Shown here: positions 37,038-45,833 of the stretch, piece by piece
How the letters are laid out: each line of letters opens with the position of its first letter
Position numbering within the stretch: position 1 is the stretch's first letter
Assembly (NCBI GenBank): GCA_020072785.1
Contig: JAIQGG010000005.1
Location: 62,001 to 126,000, forward strand
Direction of reading: 5' to 3'
Source of the DNA: Terriglobia bacterium
GTDB taxonomy: Bacteria; Acidobacteriota; Terriglobia; Acidiferrales; UBA7541
Length of the DNA stretch: 64,000 nt
Program-made: the position numbers and the translations under genes
The notes under the pieces: generated by a model
The model's database searches: none
Told to the model about the DNA's origin: nothing
What the model saw: only the letters and a program-made list of their open reading frames with translations

Positions 37038-39173
37038 ATGGCTCAGAGAAAAATTTCCATCGTCGCGGCCGCTCTCGCTCTTGGGGTGGGAGCGGGATTC
37101 GCTGCACCTGGGTTTCACCGTGCCGGCAACACCAAGCCCGGAACAGCCGCGCAGCGCGGCGGCGTGAACGGCGCGCGCATCCGCAACGCCGACCAGGAGC
37201 CGGGAAACTGGATGAGCCATGGCCGGACCTACAGCGAACAGCGCTTCAGCCCGCTCAAGCTGATCAACGACCGGAACATCGGCCGGCTGGGGCTGGCGTG
37301 GTACTACGATTTGGACACGCGGCGCGGCCAGGAGGCCACACCGCTGGTCGTCGACGGCGTGATGTACTTCACGACGGCCTGGAGCAAAGTCGTGGCGCTG
37401 GAGGCTGCGACCGGCAAGCGGCTGTGGACTTACGATCCGAAGGTGCCCCCGGAATGGGCCATCAACGCCTGCTGCGACGTGGTCAATCGCGGCGTGGCCA
37501 TCTGGGGCAACAAAGTCTACGTAGGAACGCTGGACGGCCGGCTGGTGGCGCTGGAGGCCGCCACGGGCAAACCGGTGTGGGAGAAGCTCACCATCGACCC
37601 CAAGTTCCGCTATACCATCACCGGCGCACCGCGGGTAGTCAAAGGCAAAGTGCTGATCGGCAACGGCGGCGCAGAGATGGGCGTGCGCGGCTACGTCTCC
37701 GCCTACGATGCGGAGACCGGCAAGCTGGTCTGGCGCTTCTACACCGTGCCCGGGGATCCCTCCAAGCCGTTCGAAAGTCCCATCCTGGAAAAAGCGGCGA
37801 AGACGTGGAGCGGCGAGTGGTGGAAGTACGGCGGCGGGGGCACCGTCTGGGATTCCATCGTCTACGACCCCGACGCCGATCTGGTCTACATCGGGGTCGG
37901 CAACGGCAGCCCGTGGGACCGGAGAGTGCGCAGCCCGCAAGGCGGAGACAATCTGTTCCTGGCTTCGATCGTGGCGCTCAAGCCGGACACCGGGGAGTAC
38001 GTCTGGCATTACCAAGAATCCCCCGGCGACAGTTGGGATTACACCTCCTCGCAGCAGATCATGGTGGCGGATCTGCCTATCGGCGGCCAGGTACGCAAGG
38101 TTCTCCTGCACGCGCCGAAGAACGGTTTTTTTTATGTGCTCGACCGCAAGACCGGCGAACTGATCTCCGCGGCGCCCTACACCAAAATCAACTGGGCCAC
38201 CGGCGTGGACATGAAAACGGGCCGCCCCATCGAAACGCCCATTGCACGTTACCCGGGCAGCGACCCCGCGCCGATCATCCCCGGACCGGGAGGCGCACAC
38301 AATTGGCAGCCCATGTCCTACAGCCCGCTCACCGGCCTGGTCTACATCCCGGAGCAGGACACCGGCTTCAAATACAAATCGGTTGACCGCTTCGAGCCGA
38401 AGACACTGGGATTCAATACCGCCACCGATACCGTGGCTGCCGCGCTGCCCCAGGAACCAAACATCAAGAAGGCGATCCTGGCGAGCGTCAAGGGACATCT
38501 CCTGGCCTGGGACCCGGTGCGCCAGAAACAGGTGTGGGAAGTCGAGCGGCCCGGCGCCTGGAACGGGGGCACCCTGGCAACGGCCGGGAATCTCGTATTC
38601 CAAGGCACGGCGGGCGGGAACTTCGAAGCCTACCGCGCGGACACCGGCGAAAAGCTCTGGTCGGCGCCCGCACAGACGGGCGTGATGGCTGGACCTGTGA
38701 CGTACACGGTCAAAGGAAAACAGTACGTAGCCGTCCTGGCAGGTTGGGGAGGCGCGATACCGCTGATCGCGGGCGAGGTTGCGTTGCAGTCCGGCAAGGT
38801 ATCGAACACCGGCCGCCTGCTGGTCTTCAAGCTGGGCGGCAAGGCCAGCCTGCCGGCGGTGCATATGGAGCAGCCCGTCCTGCATCCGCCCGCGTCCACC
38901 GCCACGCCCGCCACCATTCAGAAGGGAGAGCAGCTGTTCCAAGGTTACTGCTCCAACTGCCATGGCGATGTCGCGGTGAGCGGCGGCGTCCTGCCCGACC
39001 TGCGATACTCCGGCATGCTGGACGATGACATGTGGTACAGCATCGTGCTCGGCGGGATGCTCAAGCAAGCAGGCATGGTCTCCTTCGCCAAGGAACTTTC
39101 CCGCGAAGATGCCGCGACCATCCGCGCCTACGTGATTTTCCGGGCGAATCAGAGTCTGGCGGAGACCAAATGA
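37038..39173 (+). CDS. PQQ-dependent quinohemoprotein alcohol dehydrogenase
   Basis: Periplasmic enzyme of 711 residues oxidising an alcohol and passing electrons to a c-type heme. A signal peptide precedes an eight-bladed beta-propeller with tryptophan-docking repeats ('[33 protein letters not shown]', split over several copies). The vicinal cysteine pair that contacts PQQ is Cys145-Cys146 in 'INACCDVV'. A C-terminal cytochrome c domain has 'GYCSNCHGD' (Cys638, Cys641, His642) with a later Met in '[12 protein letters not shown]'. These features define type II quinohemoprotein ADH. AGGAG precedes ATG 37038. The neighbouring ketone operon suggests it could oxidise a 1-arylethanol to the aryl methyl ketone; that substrate is inferred. 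PQQ biosynthesis genes are not in the window. Confidence 0.92.
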   Translation: MAQRKISIVAAALALGVGAGFAAPGFHRAGNTKPGTAAQRGGVNGARIRNADQEPGNWMSHGRTYSEQRFSPLKLINDRNIGRLGLAWYYDLDTRRGQEATPLVVDGVMYFTTAWSKVVALEAATGKRLWTYDPKVPPEWAINACCDVVNRGVAIWGNKVYVGTLDGRLVALEAATGKPVWEKLTIDPKFRYTITGAPRVVKGKVLIGNGGAEMGVRGYVSAYDAETGKLVWRFYTVPGDPSKPFESPILEKAAKTWSGEWWKYGGGGTVWDSIVYDPDADLVYIGVGNGSPWDRRVRSPQGGDNLFLASIVALKPDTGEYVWHYQESPGDSWDYTSSQQIMVADLPIGGQVRKVLLHAPKNGFFYVLDRKTGELISAAPYTKINWATGVDMKTGRPIETPIARYPGSDPAPIIPGPGGAHNWQPMSYSPLTGLVYIPEQDTGFKYKSVDRFEPKTLGFNTATDTVAAALPQEPNIKKAILASVKGHLLAWDPVRQKQVWEVERPGAWNGGTLATAGNLVFQGTAGGNFEAYRADTGEKLWSAPAQTGVMAGPVTYTVKGKQYVAVLAGWGGAIPLIAGEVALQSGKVSNTGRLLVFKLGGKASLPAVHMEQPVLHPPASTATPATIQKGEQLFQGYCSNCHGDVAVSGGVLPDLRYSGMLDDDMWYSIVLGGMLKQAGMVSFAKELSREDAATIRAYVIFRANQSLAETK

Positions 39174-39177
39174 AGCT

Positions 39178-40743
39178 TCATTTGCGGCCGGCGTTCAGTT
39201 TGCTGGGGGGAGGTTCCGGCGGCGGAGTGGCGGGTGTTGCGGTTGCGGAAGCAGAATGCGTTGCCGCCAGAGTTTCCGCGGTGATCAGGCGCACGGGCGC
39301 GAGCGACGGCAGGGGCATTTTCCCCGGGCGGCTGTCGCGGTTCAGGAAGTAGTTGATCCAGGAACTCGTCTTGCTTAGAGCCCGATTGGGGGGAGGAATA
39401 TAGGTGCGCAAATCGTCCACGCGGTTTGCCGCCTTGGCACGGTCGTAGACCGCCACCCAGATGCACGGTTGCTCGACGACCTCGCACGTGCCATTCAGCG
39501 TGCCGCCGCAGGGACCATTGCGCATACCCTTCGGGCAGGTCTGCGGACAAACGTACTCCATGTGTCCCAAGACGCAGTTGCCGCAGGCCTGGCAGCCAAA
39601 CAGGGGCGACTTGATGGCGAACTCGAGGCGCTCGAGACCCCGGGCCGCGACCTTGCTTCCATCCACCCAGCGCAGTAGCGCGCTGAGAAAGCCGCGGAGC
39701 TTCCCTTCCTTGTTCACCGGAAAGAGGCGCCCCATGGTGTCCAGAAGGCGCGGAATAAGCCCCAGGCCTCTTGCCGGACTGGGCTGCGAATCGTAGAAGT
39801 AGAATCCGCCCTTGGGCGCGTAGGCAAACTCCTCCGCAAACTCCTCCCACCTCACGGACAAGGCTTCGGAGCGCCGAATCATCCAGCGCACATGATCGGC
39901 CCTATGGTTTCCGCCCAGATAGGCACCGGCATATCCGAGGCCACGGAGAATCGCTATCATGCGGGCCGCGCGTTCGAGGCGTGCCGCCAACCCTGCATCC
40001 GCCGCTTGCGTCTCGGAACGGATTTTCTCCAGCAGTTCGGGAGAGACCCAGCAGCCGGGAGGTTCTCCCTTGGCCATCTTTTCTGCCGCCTTGCCACTCA
40101 GAACATAGACATTGCCGAAGATGGGCGTGCGGATGCCACGTTCCTCCAGGTACCGCTTCAGCTCCCGGAACTTCCGGACGTCATAGCCGAGCTGGGTCAC
40201 CGCATAATCGGCACCGGCGGCGATTTTTTTCGTCAGCTTCAAGTACTGATAAGCGCAGTCAGCCTCGGAGTACTTGAACGGGGAGACCGCCGCACCAATC
40301 CAAAATGCCATACCGCTCTGGCGAAGTTCCTGAAGCAAGGAAATAAGCTGGACGGAATCCAGATCGAAGACCGGCGGGGCACTCTGCGGGCCGGACGCTT
40401 TTGGATAATCGCCGGTCAGAGCCAGGACATTTTCGAGGCCCAGCGCGTGCAGATCTTCGAGGGTGTTGCGAATCGCGGCACGATTCCGGCTGACACAGGT
40501 GATGTGTATGTTGGGGGTGAGACCGCGTGCGCGCGCGGCGGTGCCGACGCGGATGGGATCGTGTCCCAGAGCGCCGCCGGCATAGCTGGTGATGCTGCCG
40601 GCCACCACACCAGGCACCCGCGCCAGTTGCGAGGCGACATCGAGCAGCCGGGCTTCGCGCGTCAGGCGGCTCGCCACCAGTTCCACGACATAGCAGAATC
40701 GGCCGGCGGTCAGGGCTTCCCGCAACGGATTCGGCAACTCCAT
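39178..40743 (-). CDS. metF: Methylenetetrahydrofolate reductase fused to a zinc-binding MTHFR-C domain
   Basis: A 521-residue protein. Residues about 1-300 form the MetF TIM barrel ('YVVELVASRLTREARLLDVA', 'HITCVSRNRAAIRNTLEDL', 'VLALTGDYPKA', 'FWIGAAVSPFKYSE', 'TQLGYDVRKFRELKRYLEE'). A C-terminal Cys-rich segment ('CQACGNCVLGHMEYVCPQTC', 'CGGTLNGTCEV') matches the MTHFR-C/MetV-type domain that in acetogens and relatives is a separate subunit. The last 50 residues are Pro/Ala-rich. ATG 40743 begins 2 bases after the MetE-like gene, overlapping its stop region; a longer frame to 40875 runs inside that gene. It interconverts methylene- and methyl-tetrahydrofolate and could oxidise methyl-THF produced by demethylation. 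Confidence 0.85.
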   Translation of the reverse strand: MELPNPLREALTAGRFCYVVELVASRLTREARLLDVASQLARVPGVVAGSITSYAGGALGHDPIRVGTAARARGLTPNIHITCVSRNRAAIRNTLEDLHALGLENVLALTGDYPKASGPQSAPPVFDLDSVQLISLLQELRQSGMAFWIGAAVSPFKYSEADCAYQYLKLTKKIAAGADYAVTQLGYDVRKFRELKRYLEERGIRTPIFGNVYVLSGKAAEKMAKGEPPGCWVSPELLEKIRSETQAADAGLAARLERAARMIAILRGLGYAGAYLGGNHRADHVRWMIRRSEALSVRWEEFAEEFAYAPKGGFYFYDSQPSPARGLGLIPRLLDTMGRLFPVNKEGKLRGFLSALLRWVDGSKVAARGLERLEFAIKSPLFGCQACGNCVLGHMEYVCPQTCPKGMRNGPCGGTLNGTCEVVEQPCIWVAVYDRAKAANRVDDLRTYIPPPNRALSKTSSWINYFLNRDSRPGKMPLPSLAPVRLITAETLAATHSASATATPATPPPEPPPSKLNAGRK

Positions 40744-40744
40744 C

Positions 40745-41752
40745 TCAGTGTCCCAATTCTTTGCGCACCAGCCGCGTCCCCTCGACCATGGCAGAAAGCT
40801 TGGCAAAGGCGACATCCCGCGGCAGGTGGAAGCAGCCACAGTCGGGAAGCACGAAGAGGCGCTCCGCCGGCACAACTTCCAGCGCCTTGCGAATGCGCTC
40901 GGCCACGAGTTCCGGTGTCTCCACAGCCTGGGTTTTCACGTCGATCACGCCCACACCCAGCTCAAAGGGACAGGCGAACTCCCGGAAGAGATCCATGTCC
41001 TCTCCGCCGCGCCGCGCGAATTCCAGTGTCAACTGCTGCACCTTGGCATCCAGAATCCCCGGAAATAAGTAGCGGTAGCTTCCCTCCCAGGAAGGTTTTC
41101 CATAGCGGTTGCCGTAGCAGATGTGCACGGCAATCTTGGCGTCCACTCCCTCCACCAGGGCGTTCAAGGCCTTCACGCCCCAGGACAGATCTGCGGGAAA
41201 TCCGGAATAGTACGGCTCGTCGATCTGGATGAACCGCGCGCCGGCCTTGACCAGCTCTTTCAGTTCCGGATTCATCACCCGGGCAATGTCCATGGCAAAG
41301 GCTTCTTCGCTGGGATAGAACTCATTGCGGATGCGCTTGGTCAGCGAATGCGGCCCGGTGATGCAAATCTTGGTTTCCCGGTCGGTACAGGCGCGCAGGA
41401 AACGGAAATCGTCCACCAGGCCCAAAGGGGCCATGGGGAGAGTGCCGCGAACGGCGCTGTCGTAGAAATCGTAATAGAACTTTTTGGAGGAACGGTCAAT
41501 CTGGACGCCGGGAAGCCGTTCGACAAAGTAGTCGATCATATTGTCGCGGCGGAGTTCCCCGTCGGTCAGAATATCCACGCCGGCCAGTTCCTGGTCCTTG
41601 ACAGCGGCCTTGACCGCCGTGTCGTGGATCTCGTCCAGATCGTGGCGGCTGATGCGCCGGGCGAAATACTCGGTCTTGAGCCGCTCCAGCCAGCCGGGCA
41701 TGGAGTAGCTGCCAACCACCGTCGTAGGAAGAATCGGAAGACTCATGGCCAT
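40745..41752 (-). CDS. MetE C-terminal-domain-like (cobalamin-independent methionine synthase family) protein 1
   Basis: A 335-residue single-domain MetE-like protein. The zinc ligands of the family are present: His210 and Cys212 in 'AVHICYGNRYG' and Cys305 in 'LFVLPDCGCF'; 'FIQIDEPYYSG' supplies the acidic substrate residues. Full MetE has an additional N-terminal barrel that is missing here, so it is the short archaeal/bacterial 'core' type. Its start overlaps the stop of the upstream SAM methyltransferase by one base (TAATG), and metF follows by 1 base. It may transfer methyl groups between folate and a thiol, or act on a different methyl donor; which one is not visible. Confidence 0.82.
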   Translation of the reverse strand: MAMSLPILPTTVVGSYSMPGWLERLKTEYFARRISRHDLDEIHDTAVKAAVKDQELAGVDILTDGELRRDNMIDYFVERLPGVQIDRSSKKFYYDFYDSAVRGTLPMAPLGLVDDFRFLRACTDRETKICITGPHSLTKRIRNEFYPSEEAFAMDIARVMNPELKELVKAGARFIQIDEPYYSGFPADLSWGVKALNALVEGVDAKIAVHICYGNRYGKPSWEGSYRYLFPGILDAKVQQLTLEFARRGGEDMDLFREFACPFELGVGVIDVKTQAVETPELVAERIRKALEVVPAERLFVLPDCGCFHLPRDVAFAKLSAMVEGTRLVRKELGH

Positions 41753-43203
41753 TACTCCCGTTGCGTCGTGTAAAGGATGGAAGTGCGTGATCCCTTGCGG
41801 TAGTGAAACGGCGCGAAGTGCACGTCGTAACCGGCCCGCTCGCCGACCGCGCGCAGCAAAACACCATTCACCCAGGTCACGATCGACCCATCCAGCTTGC
41901 CCGGGCCGTGGAAGCCCAGCCGGTATTCGTCGAGGTCGGTGACGAAAATATCCTGCACCTGAAGGTAGGCGCGCGGGTACAGCAATGGAAGAGTATTCCG
42001 AAAACTCTCCAGCGCCCCGGAACTCAGGTGGAAGCGAAGATCACTCGGCGCGTCCCGCAGGAGATCTTCCAGATGCGACACATCCAGCCCACCCGGCAGA
42101 AAATCGTCAGGAAGCTCTTCGAGGGCCACCAGATTTTCTTCCAGGCGCAGCGTTTTCCAAACTTCCTGCCAAAAGGCCACACCGCGGGAACGCTCGGGGA
42201 AATAGTCCGGCCCACCCTCGAGCAAACGGCGCACCGCCCGCGCAATTTCCCCGACGGGCAGGGCGAAGGCCTGAGCAATCCGGCGGGCTTCGGCGACGGG
42301 AAGATAGGAACGCACCTGCACGGCATAGAGACGGCCGTCGCGGCGGACGAGCTCGTCGCTGGGAAGGTTGTCGTAAACATTGGTCAAGTGCACGTGAAGG
42401 ATTTTGTGGCGGAGGAAGGAGAGCGTGTTGAGGGGATTGAAGGCGTCCAGGACGACAAAGCTGCACAGATCGATGTGCTTCTGCACGGCCGCCCGGGAAC
42501 GCTCGAGGGTGGCCGGGGAATAGTCGCCAAGAATAAATTTCAGGCGGGGATAATAGCGGGTGCCGCGCTCCTGATCCAGCGCGCGGAAGCGATCGAGCCA
42601 TAGAGCGGCGCGCGTGCCCATGCCCACGCCGATTTCCAGAACAAAAATTTCCGCAGGAAGCTGCTTCTTGCTTTCCATATCGCGCAACAGCGTCCAAAAA
42701 TCCGCCACGCAGTCCGCTACGGCTGCGGGATGGTTGGCGTCCGATTTGCCCCCCGGGAGCGCCAGTTCATAACTTCGGCCCGTGGCTTGCTCCCAGTCCA
42801 CCAGACGGTGCCAATAGAGCCGGTTGAACTCCCAGGCAATGCTGGAGCAAAAGGAGGTGAACTCTTCGAGGGCCAGCCGATCCGCCTGCGGCGCAGGATC
42901 CGCAGTCGCACGGGCCATGGTCCGCAGGATCTCCTCCCGCAGCACCCCCGGCACCACCTGGCGGGTGTCCACGTGCACTTCCAGCAGCGGCAGGCCCGCC
43001 ACGCGCTCCTTGCGGCCCTGCGTGACCATCACGGCTTCGCGAAAGTTCTGGCGATATTGAATCCAGTCCAGATGGACCCGGAGGTGCGCAAACTGGGCTT
43101 GCTCGAGGTGCCCCTCTTCGAGCAGGGAATAAAACGTTTCGATCACATCCTGCGCCGCGGCCGTTACCGGAGCGCGTTGCAAATGATTCAGTTGCAGGAT
43201 CAT
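41752..43203 (-). CDS. Class I SAM-dependent methyltransferase of unknown substrate
   Basis: A 483-residue protein with a Rossmann-type SAM-binding motif 'EIFVLEIGVGMGTRAALWLDRF' near residue 190 and an acidic strand 'LKFILGDYSPATLERSR'. The early region 'LEEFTSFCSSIAWEFNRLYWHRLV' and the later 'HVHLTNVYDNLPSDELV' resemble the MidA/NDUFAF7-like class, which methylates arginine, but no close family is recognised. It is the fourth gene of the block that starts with the free lipoyl domain; the next genes are MetE-like and metF, so it may supply or use methyl groups. Confidence 0.7.
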   Translation of the reverse strand: MILQLNHLQRAPVTAAAQDVIETFYSLLEEGHLEQAQFAHLRVHLDWIQYRQNFREAVMVTQGRKERVAGLPLLEVHVDTRQVVPGVLREEILRTMARATADPAPQADRLALEEFTSFCSSIAWEFNRLYWHRLVDWEQATGRSYELALPGGKSDANHPAAVADCVADFWTLLRDMESKKQLPAEIFVLEIGVGMGTRAALWLDRFRALDQERGTRYYPRLKFILGDYSPATLERSRAAVQKHIDLCSFVVLDAFNPLNTLSFLRHKILHVHLTNVYDNLPSDELVRRDGRLYAVQVRSYLPVAEARRIAQAFALPVGEIARAVRRLLEGGPDYFPERSRGVAFWQEVWKTLRLEENLVALEELPDDFLPGGLDVSHLEDLLRDAPSDLRFHLSSGALESFRNTLPLLYPRAYLQVQDIFVTDLDEYRLGFHGPGKLDGSIVTWVNGVLLRAVGERAGYDVHFAPFHYRKGSRTSILYTTQRE

Positions 43204-43317
43204 ATCGTTTCGTTCATGCCAGAATGGACCTTACACAGAGAGAGATTTCGCACCAGCCGCCTGCGGCGACTTCCTGGACTGACCGGCGCAAAGAGTTTCT
43301 CAACACACTTTTCAGCG

Positions 43318-44298
43318 CTAGACCGCGGCGGCCTGCCGGACCATCGTCGCCTTAACCGCCCGGACGATTTTGTCTTCGTCCGGCAGCACGTACTTTTCCA
43401 GCGGCTCGCTGTAGGGGATCGAGGTATCCAGCGCCGTCACCATCTTGACCGGCGCCTTCAGGTATTGGAAGCCGTGCTCGGCGACCTCGCCGGCAATGAT
43501 CACGGCGACGGAAGCATGACGGGGGGCCTGATCGGCGAGCACCAGCCGCCCGGTCTTCTTCACCGAGGCCACGATGGTCTGCACATCGAGGGGCGCGATG
43601 GTCCGGGGATCGATCACTTCGACGCCAATGCCCTCCTTGGCGAGAACTTCCGCAGCCGCAAGCGACTTCTTCACCATCCATCCCGTGGCCACCAGCGTTA
43701 CATCGCTCCCGGCCCGCTTCACGTCCGCTACGCCGAACGGGATCACGTAATCCCCGTCGGGCACTTCACCCCTGTCCAGGGTCAGCATGTAGTGATGCAG
43801 ATACACGACCGGGTTATCGTCGCGGATGGCGGCGGCCATGAGCCCCTTGGCGTCCGCGGCCGTCGAAGGCAGAACCACCTTCAAACCGGGAATTCCCATC
43901 ATCGTGTGGTAGATGCAATTGGAGTGCTGGCCCGCCCAGCCCGCGGCAAACCCGTAACCCGCCTTGAAAACGAGCGGCACCTTCGCTTGCCCCCCGGACA
44001 TGTAGCGAAGCCGCGGCGCTTCGTTGAGCGCCTGATCCATGGCCACCAGCATGAACTCGCTCATCCACAGCTCGACCACCGGGCGCAGCCCGGTCATGGC
44101 CGCGCCCACCGCGATGCCCATCTCCGCCGTCTCCGAAATGGGGGTGATGCGCACGCGATTCTTGCCGAACAACCGGACCATGTGATCTTTCTCGGTCATC
44201 CCCAGATTCTGGCCATAGAAAATAACGTTGCCATCGCGCTTCATCTCTTCCACGATGGCCGTGGCGATGGCTTCCCCGTACATCATTTCGCGCGGCAT
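43318..44298 (-). CDS. 2-Oxoacid dehydrogenase/acetoin-dehydrogenase-like E1 beta subunit (set A)
   Basis: Transketolase-type beta subunit of 326 residues: 'GEAIATAIVEEMKRDGNVIF' N-terminal helix, 'ETAEMGIAVGAAMTGLRPVV' TPP-pyrimidine region, 'VVLPSTAADAKGLMAAAIRDDNPV' and the C-terminal domain 'VTLVATGWMVKKSLAAAEVL', 'VIDPRTIAPLDVQTI'. It pairs with the alpha subunit encoded 15 bases upstream. Size and motifs fit acetoin, pyruvate or branched-chain E1 beta; the natural substrate cannot be assigned. No full E2 or E3 gene lies with it. Confidence 0.9.
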   Translation of the reverse strand: MPREMMYGEAIATAIVEEMKRDGNVIFYGQNLGMTEKDHMVRLFGKNRVRITPISETAEMGIAVGAAMTGLRPVVELWMSEFMLVAMDQALNEAPRLRYMSGGQAKVPLVFKAGYGFAAGWAGQHSNCIYHTMMGIPGLKVVLPSTAADAKGLMAAAIRDDNPVVYLHHYMLTLDRGEVPDGDYVIPFGVADVKRAGSDVTLVATGWMVKKSLAAAEVLAKEGIGVEVIDPRTIAPLDVQTIVASVKKTGRLVLADQAPRHASVAVIIAGEVAEHGFQYLKAPVKMVTALDTSIPYSEPLEKYVLPDEDKIVRAVKATMVRQAAAV

Positions 44299-44313
44299 AA
44301 GCTGTCCCCCCTT

Positions 44314-45345
44314 CTAGGCGTACACGTACTTGGTCGCTTCTTCGGGCGCCGGGAACGGGCTGGCCAGCGCAAACTTCACGGCCTCTTCCATCTCCGCGCG
44401 AACGGTCTCTTCGATGTGCTTATTTTCGGTCTCGGACAAAACGCCGCTGCCCATCAGCTTGGTCCGGAACTGCAAGATGGGATCCTTGGCCTTCGCCGCG
44501 GCGTACTCGTCCCTCTTGCCGTAGGTTTCGATGGCTTCATGCTCCGGAAACTGCGTGGGCACCGGAGGCACGGTGATGGCATTGCCATGCGCGCTGAAGC
44601 GGTAGAATTTCGATTCGATCAGGCTCGGTCCCCGGCCCGCACGCGCCCGCTCTGAGGCCTTCCCCACCTCTTCATACACCTTGAGGACGTCGTTTCCGTC
44701 CACCGTGACGCCAGGAATGCTGAAGGCCTTGGCCTTCTGGGACAGCGGGTCCCCGGCGATATGGTTGGCGTCCTCGAGGCTGACGTGGGTGTACACCTGA
44801 TACTCGTTGTTCTCGAGAACGTAAACGATCGGCAATTTCCAGACCGCGGCCATGTTCAACGATTCGTAGAACGCTCCTTGCTTGCTCGAACCGTCGCCGA
44901 AGAAGCAGTAGATGACCTGGCCGGTGTTCTTCACCTGCGCCGTCAATGCGGCGCCGGTGGCATGGGCGATGGCCTGGCCGATGATCCCCGAGGTGCCGGG
45001 AAAATGGTGCGCGGGGTCGGCGAGATGCATGGAGCCGCCAAAGCCCTGGCACAGGCCGTCTTTCCGCCCGTAGATCTCCGCCATCATTTTTTTCGTGGAA
45101 GTGCCGAGCACGATGGGATACCCGTGGCAGCGGTAGCTGGGCATGGCCAGGTCGTTCTCGCTGCGGGTCGCCAGGGCCCCGACGATGGAAGCTTCCGCGC
45201 CGTCGCCGAGATGCGTGTGGCCGCGTATCACTCCCGGGTGCTCGACGAAGGTGCGCTTGATGCGCTCCTCGAACTCGCGGATACGCAGCATCTGCGTATA
45301 CATCCAGAGCAGCCGGTCTTTTGCAAGATCTTCTTTTTTCTGCAT
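44314..45345 (-). CDS. 2-Oxoacid dehydrogenase/acetoin-dehydrogenase-like E1 alpha subunit (set A)
   Basis: TPP-dependent alpha subunit of 343 residues. The thiamine diphosphate motif begins 'CFFGDGSSKQGAFYESLNMA' and ends 'PIVYVLENN', and 'GFGGSMHLADPAHHFPGTSGI' contributes the cofactor-binding loop. It lies between the free lipoyl-domain gene and E1 beta. Compared with set B (60034-61032) it is a distinct paralogue, with GDG in place of GEG. Confidence 0.9.
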   Translation of the reverse strand: MQKKEDLAKDRLLWMYTQMLRIREFEERIKRTFVEHPGVIRGHTHLGDGAEASIVGALATRSENDLAMPSYRCHGYPIVLGTSTKKMMAEIYGRKDGLCQGFGGSMHLADPAHHFPGTSGIIGQAIAHATGAALTAQVKNTGQVIYCFFGDGSSKQGAFYESLNMAAVWKLPIVYVLENNEYQVYTHVSLEDANHIAGDPLSQKAKAFSIPGVTVDGNDVLKVYEEVGKASERARAGRGPSLIESKFYRFSAHGNAITVPPVPTQFPEHEAIETYGKRDEYAAAKAKDPILQFRTKLMGSGVLSETENKHIEETVRAEMEEAVKFALASPFPAPEEATKYVYA

Positions 45346-45363
45346 CGCTGGCTCCTTCCAACT

Positions 45364-45633
45364 TCAGGACTGCGGTATGGCCTCGCCCGGCGCGCCGATG
45401 TGGCAGAGCAGGTCCCCCACGGGCACTTCCGCGTCTTCCCGCGCAACGATCGTCAGCAGCACGCCCCCCACCGGAGCATCCAGCTCGTAATTCACCTTGT
45501 CCGTCTGCAACTCCACCAGGGGCTCGCCTTGCTTCACCGTCTCCCCTTCCTGCTTGAGCCACTTAACCACGCTGACTTTCGTGGTGGGGATCCCTCCGGT
45601 CTTCGGTACTCTAAGCGCGGTTACCATGGCCAT
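45364..45633 (-). CDS. Stand-alone lipoyl/biotinyl domain protein
   Basis: An 89-residue protein that is a single lipoyl domain: 'KWLKQEGETVKQGEPLVEL' and the modification hairpin 'QTDKVNYELDAPVGG' with Lys46 as the predicted lipoylated residue. Normal E2 proteins continue with an E1-binding and an acyltransferase domain; here the gene ends after the lipoyl fold. The 'TDK' sequence favours lipoylation over biotinylation ('MKM'). It heads the E1 alpha/E1 beta set (spacing 18 bases), so it probably serves as swinging arm or soluble acceptor for that E1. Confidence 0.88.
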   Translation of the reverse strand: MAMVTALRVPKTGGIPTTKVSVVKWLKQEGETVKQGEPLVELQTDKVNYELDAPVGGVLLTIVAREDAEVPVGDLLCHIGAPGEAIPQS

Positions 45634-45833
45634 CCTCCCGCCGCGGTCGCGAGCTTAGCCCTTGCCCGCAGCCCCTCATTTCGTACAATCCTGACTGCCT
45701 CTCGCCTTCGCGAAAAACAAATGATCAAAAATGGGGCAGAGCGCCTAGTTAACGCAATTCCCGCACCGTGTCAACTCAAGCGCATTCCCGGCACTGCCGC
45801 AAAAATATTCGCAGGGCCGGTAATCGCCCAGCG

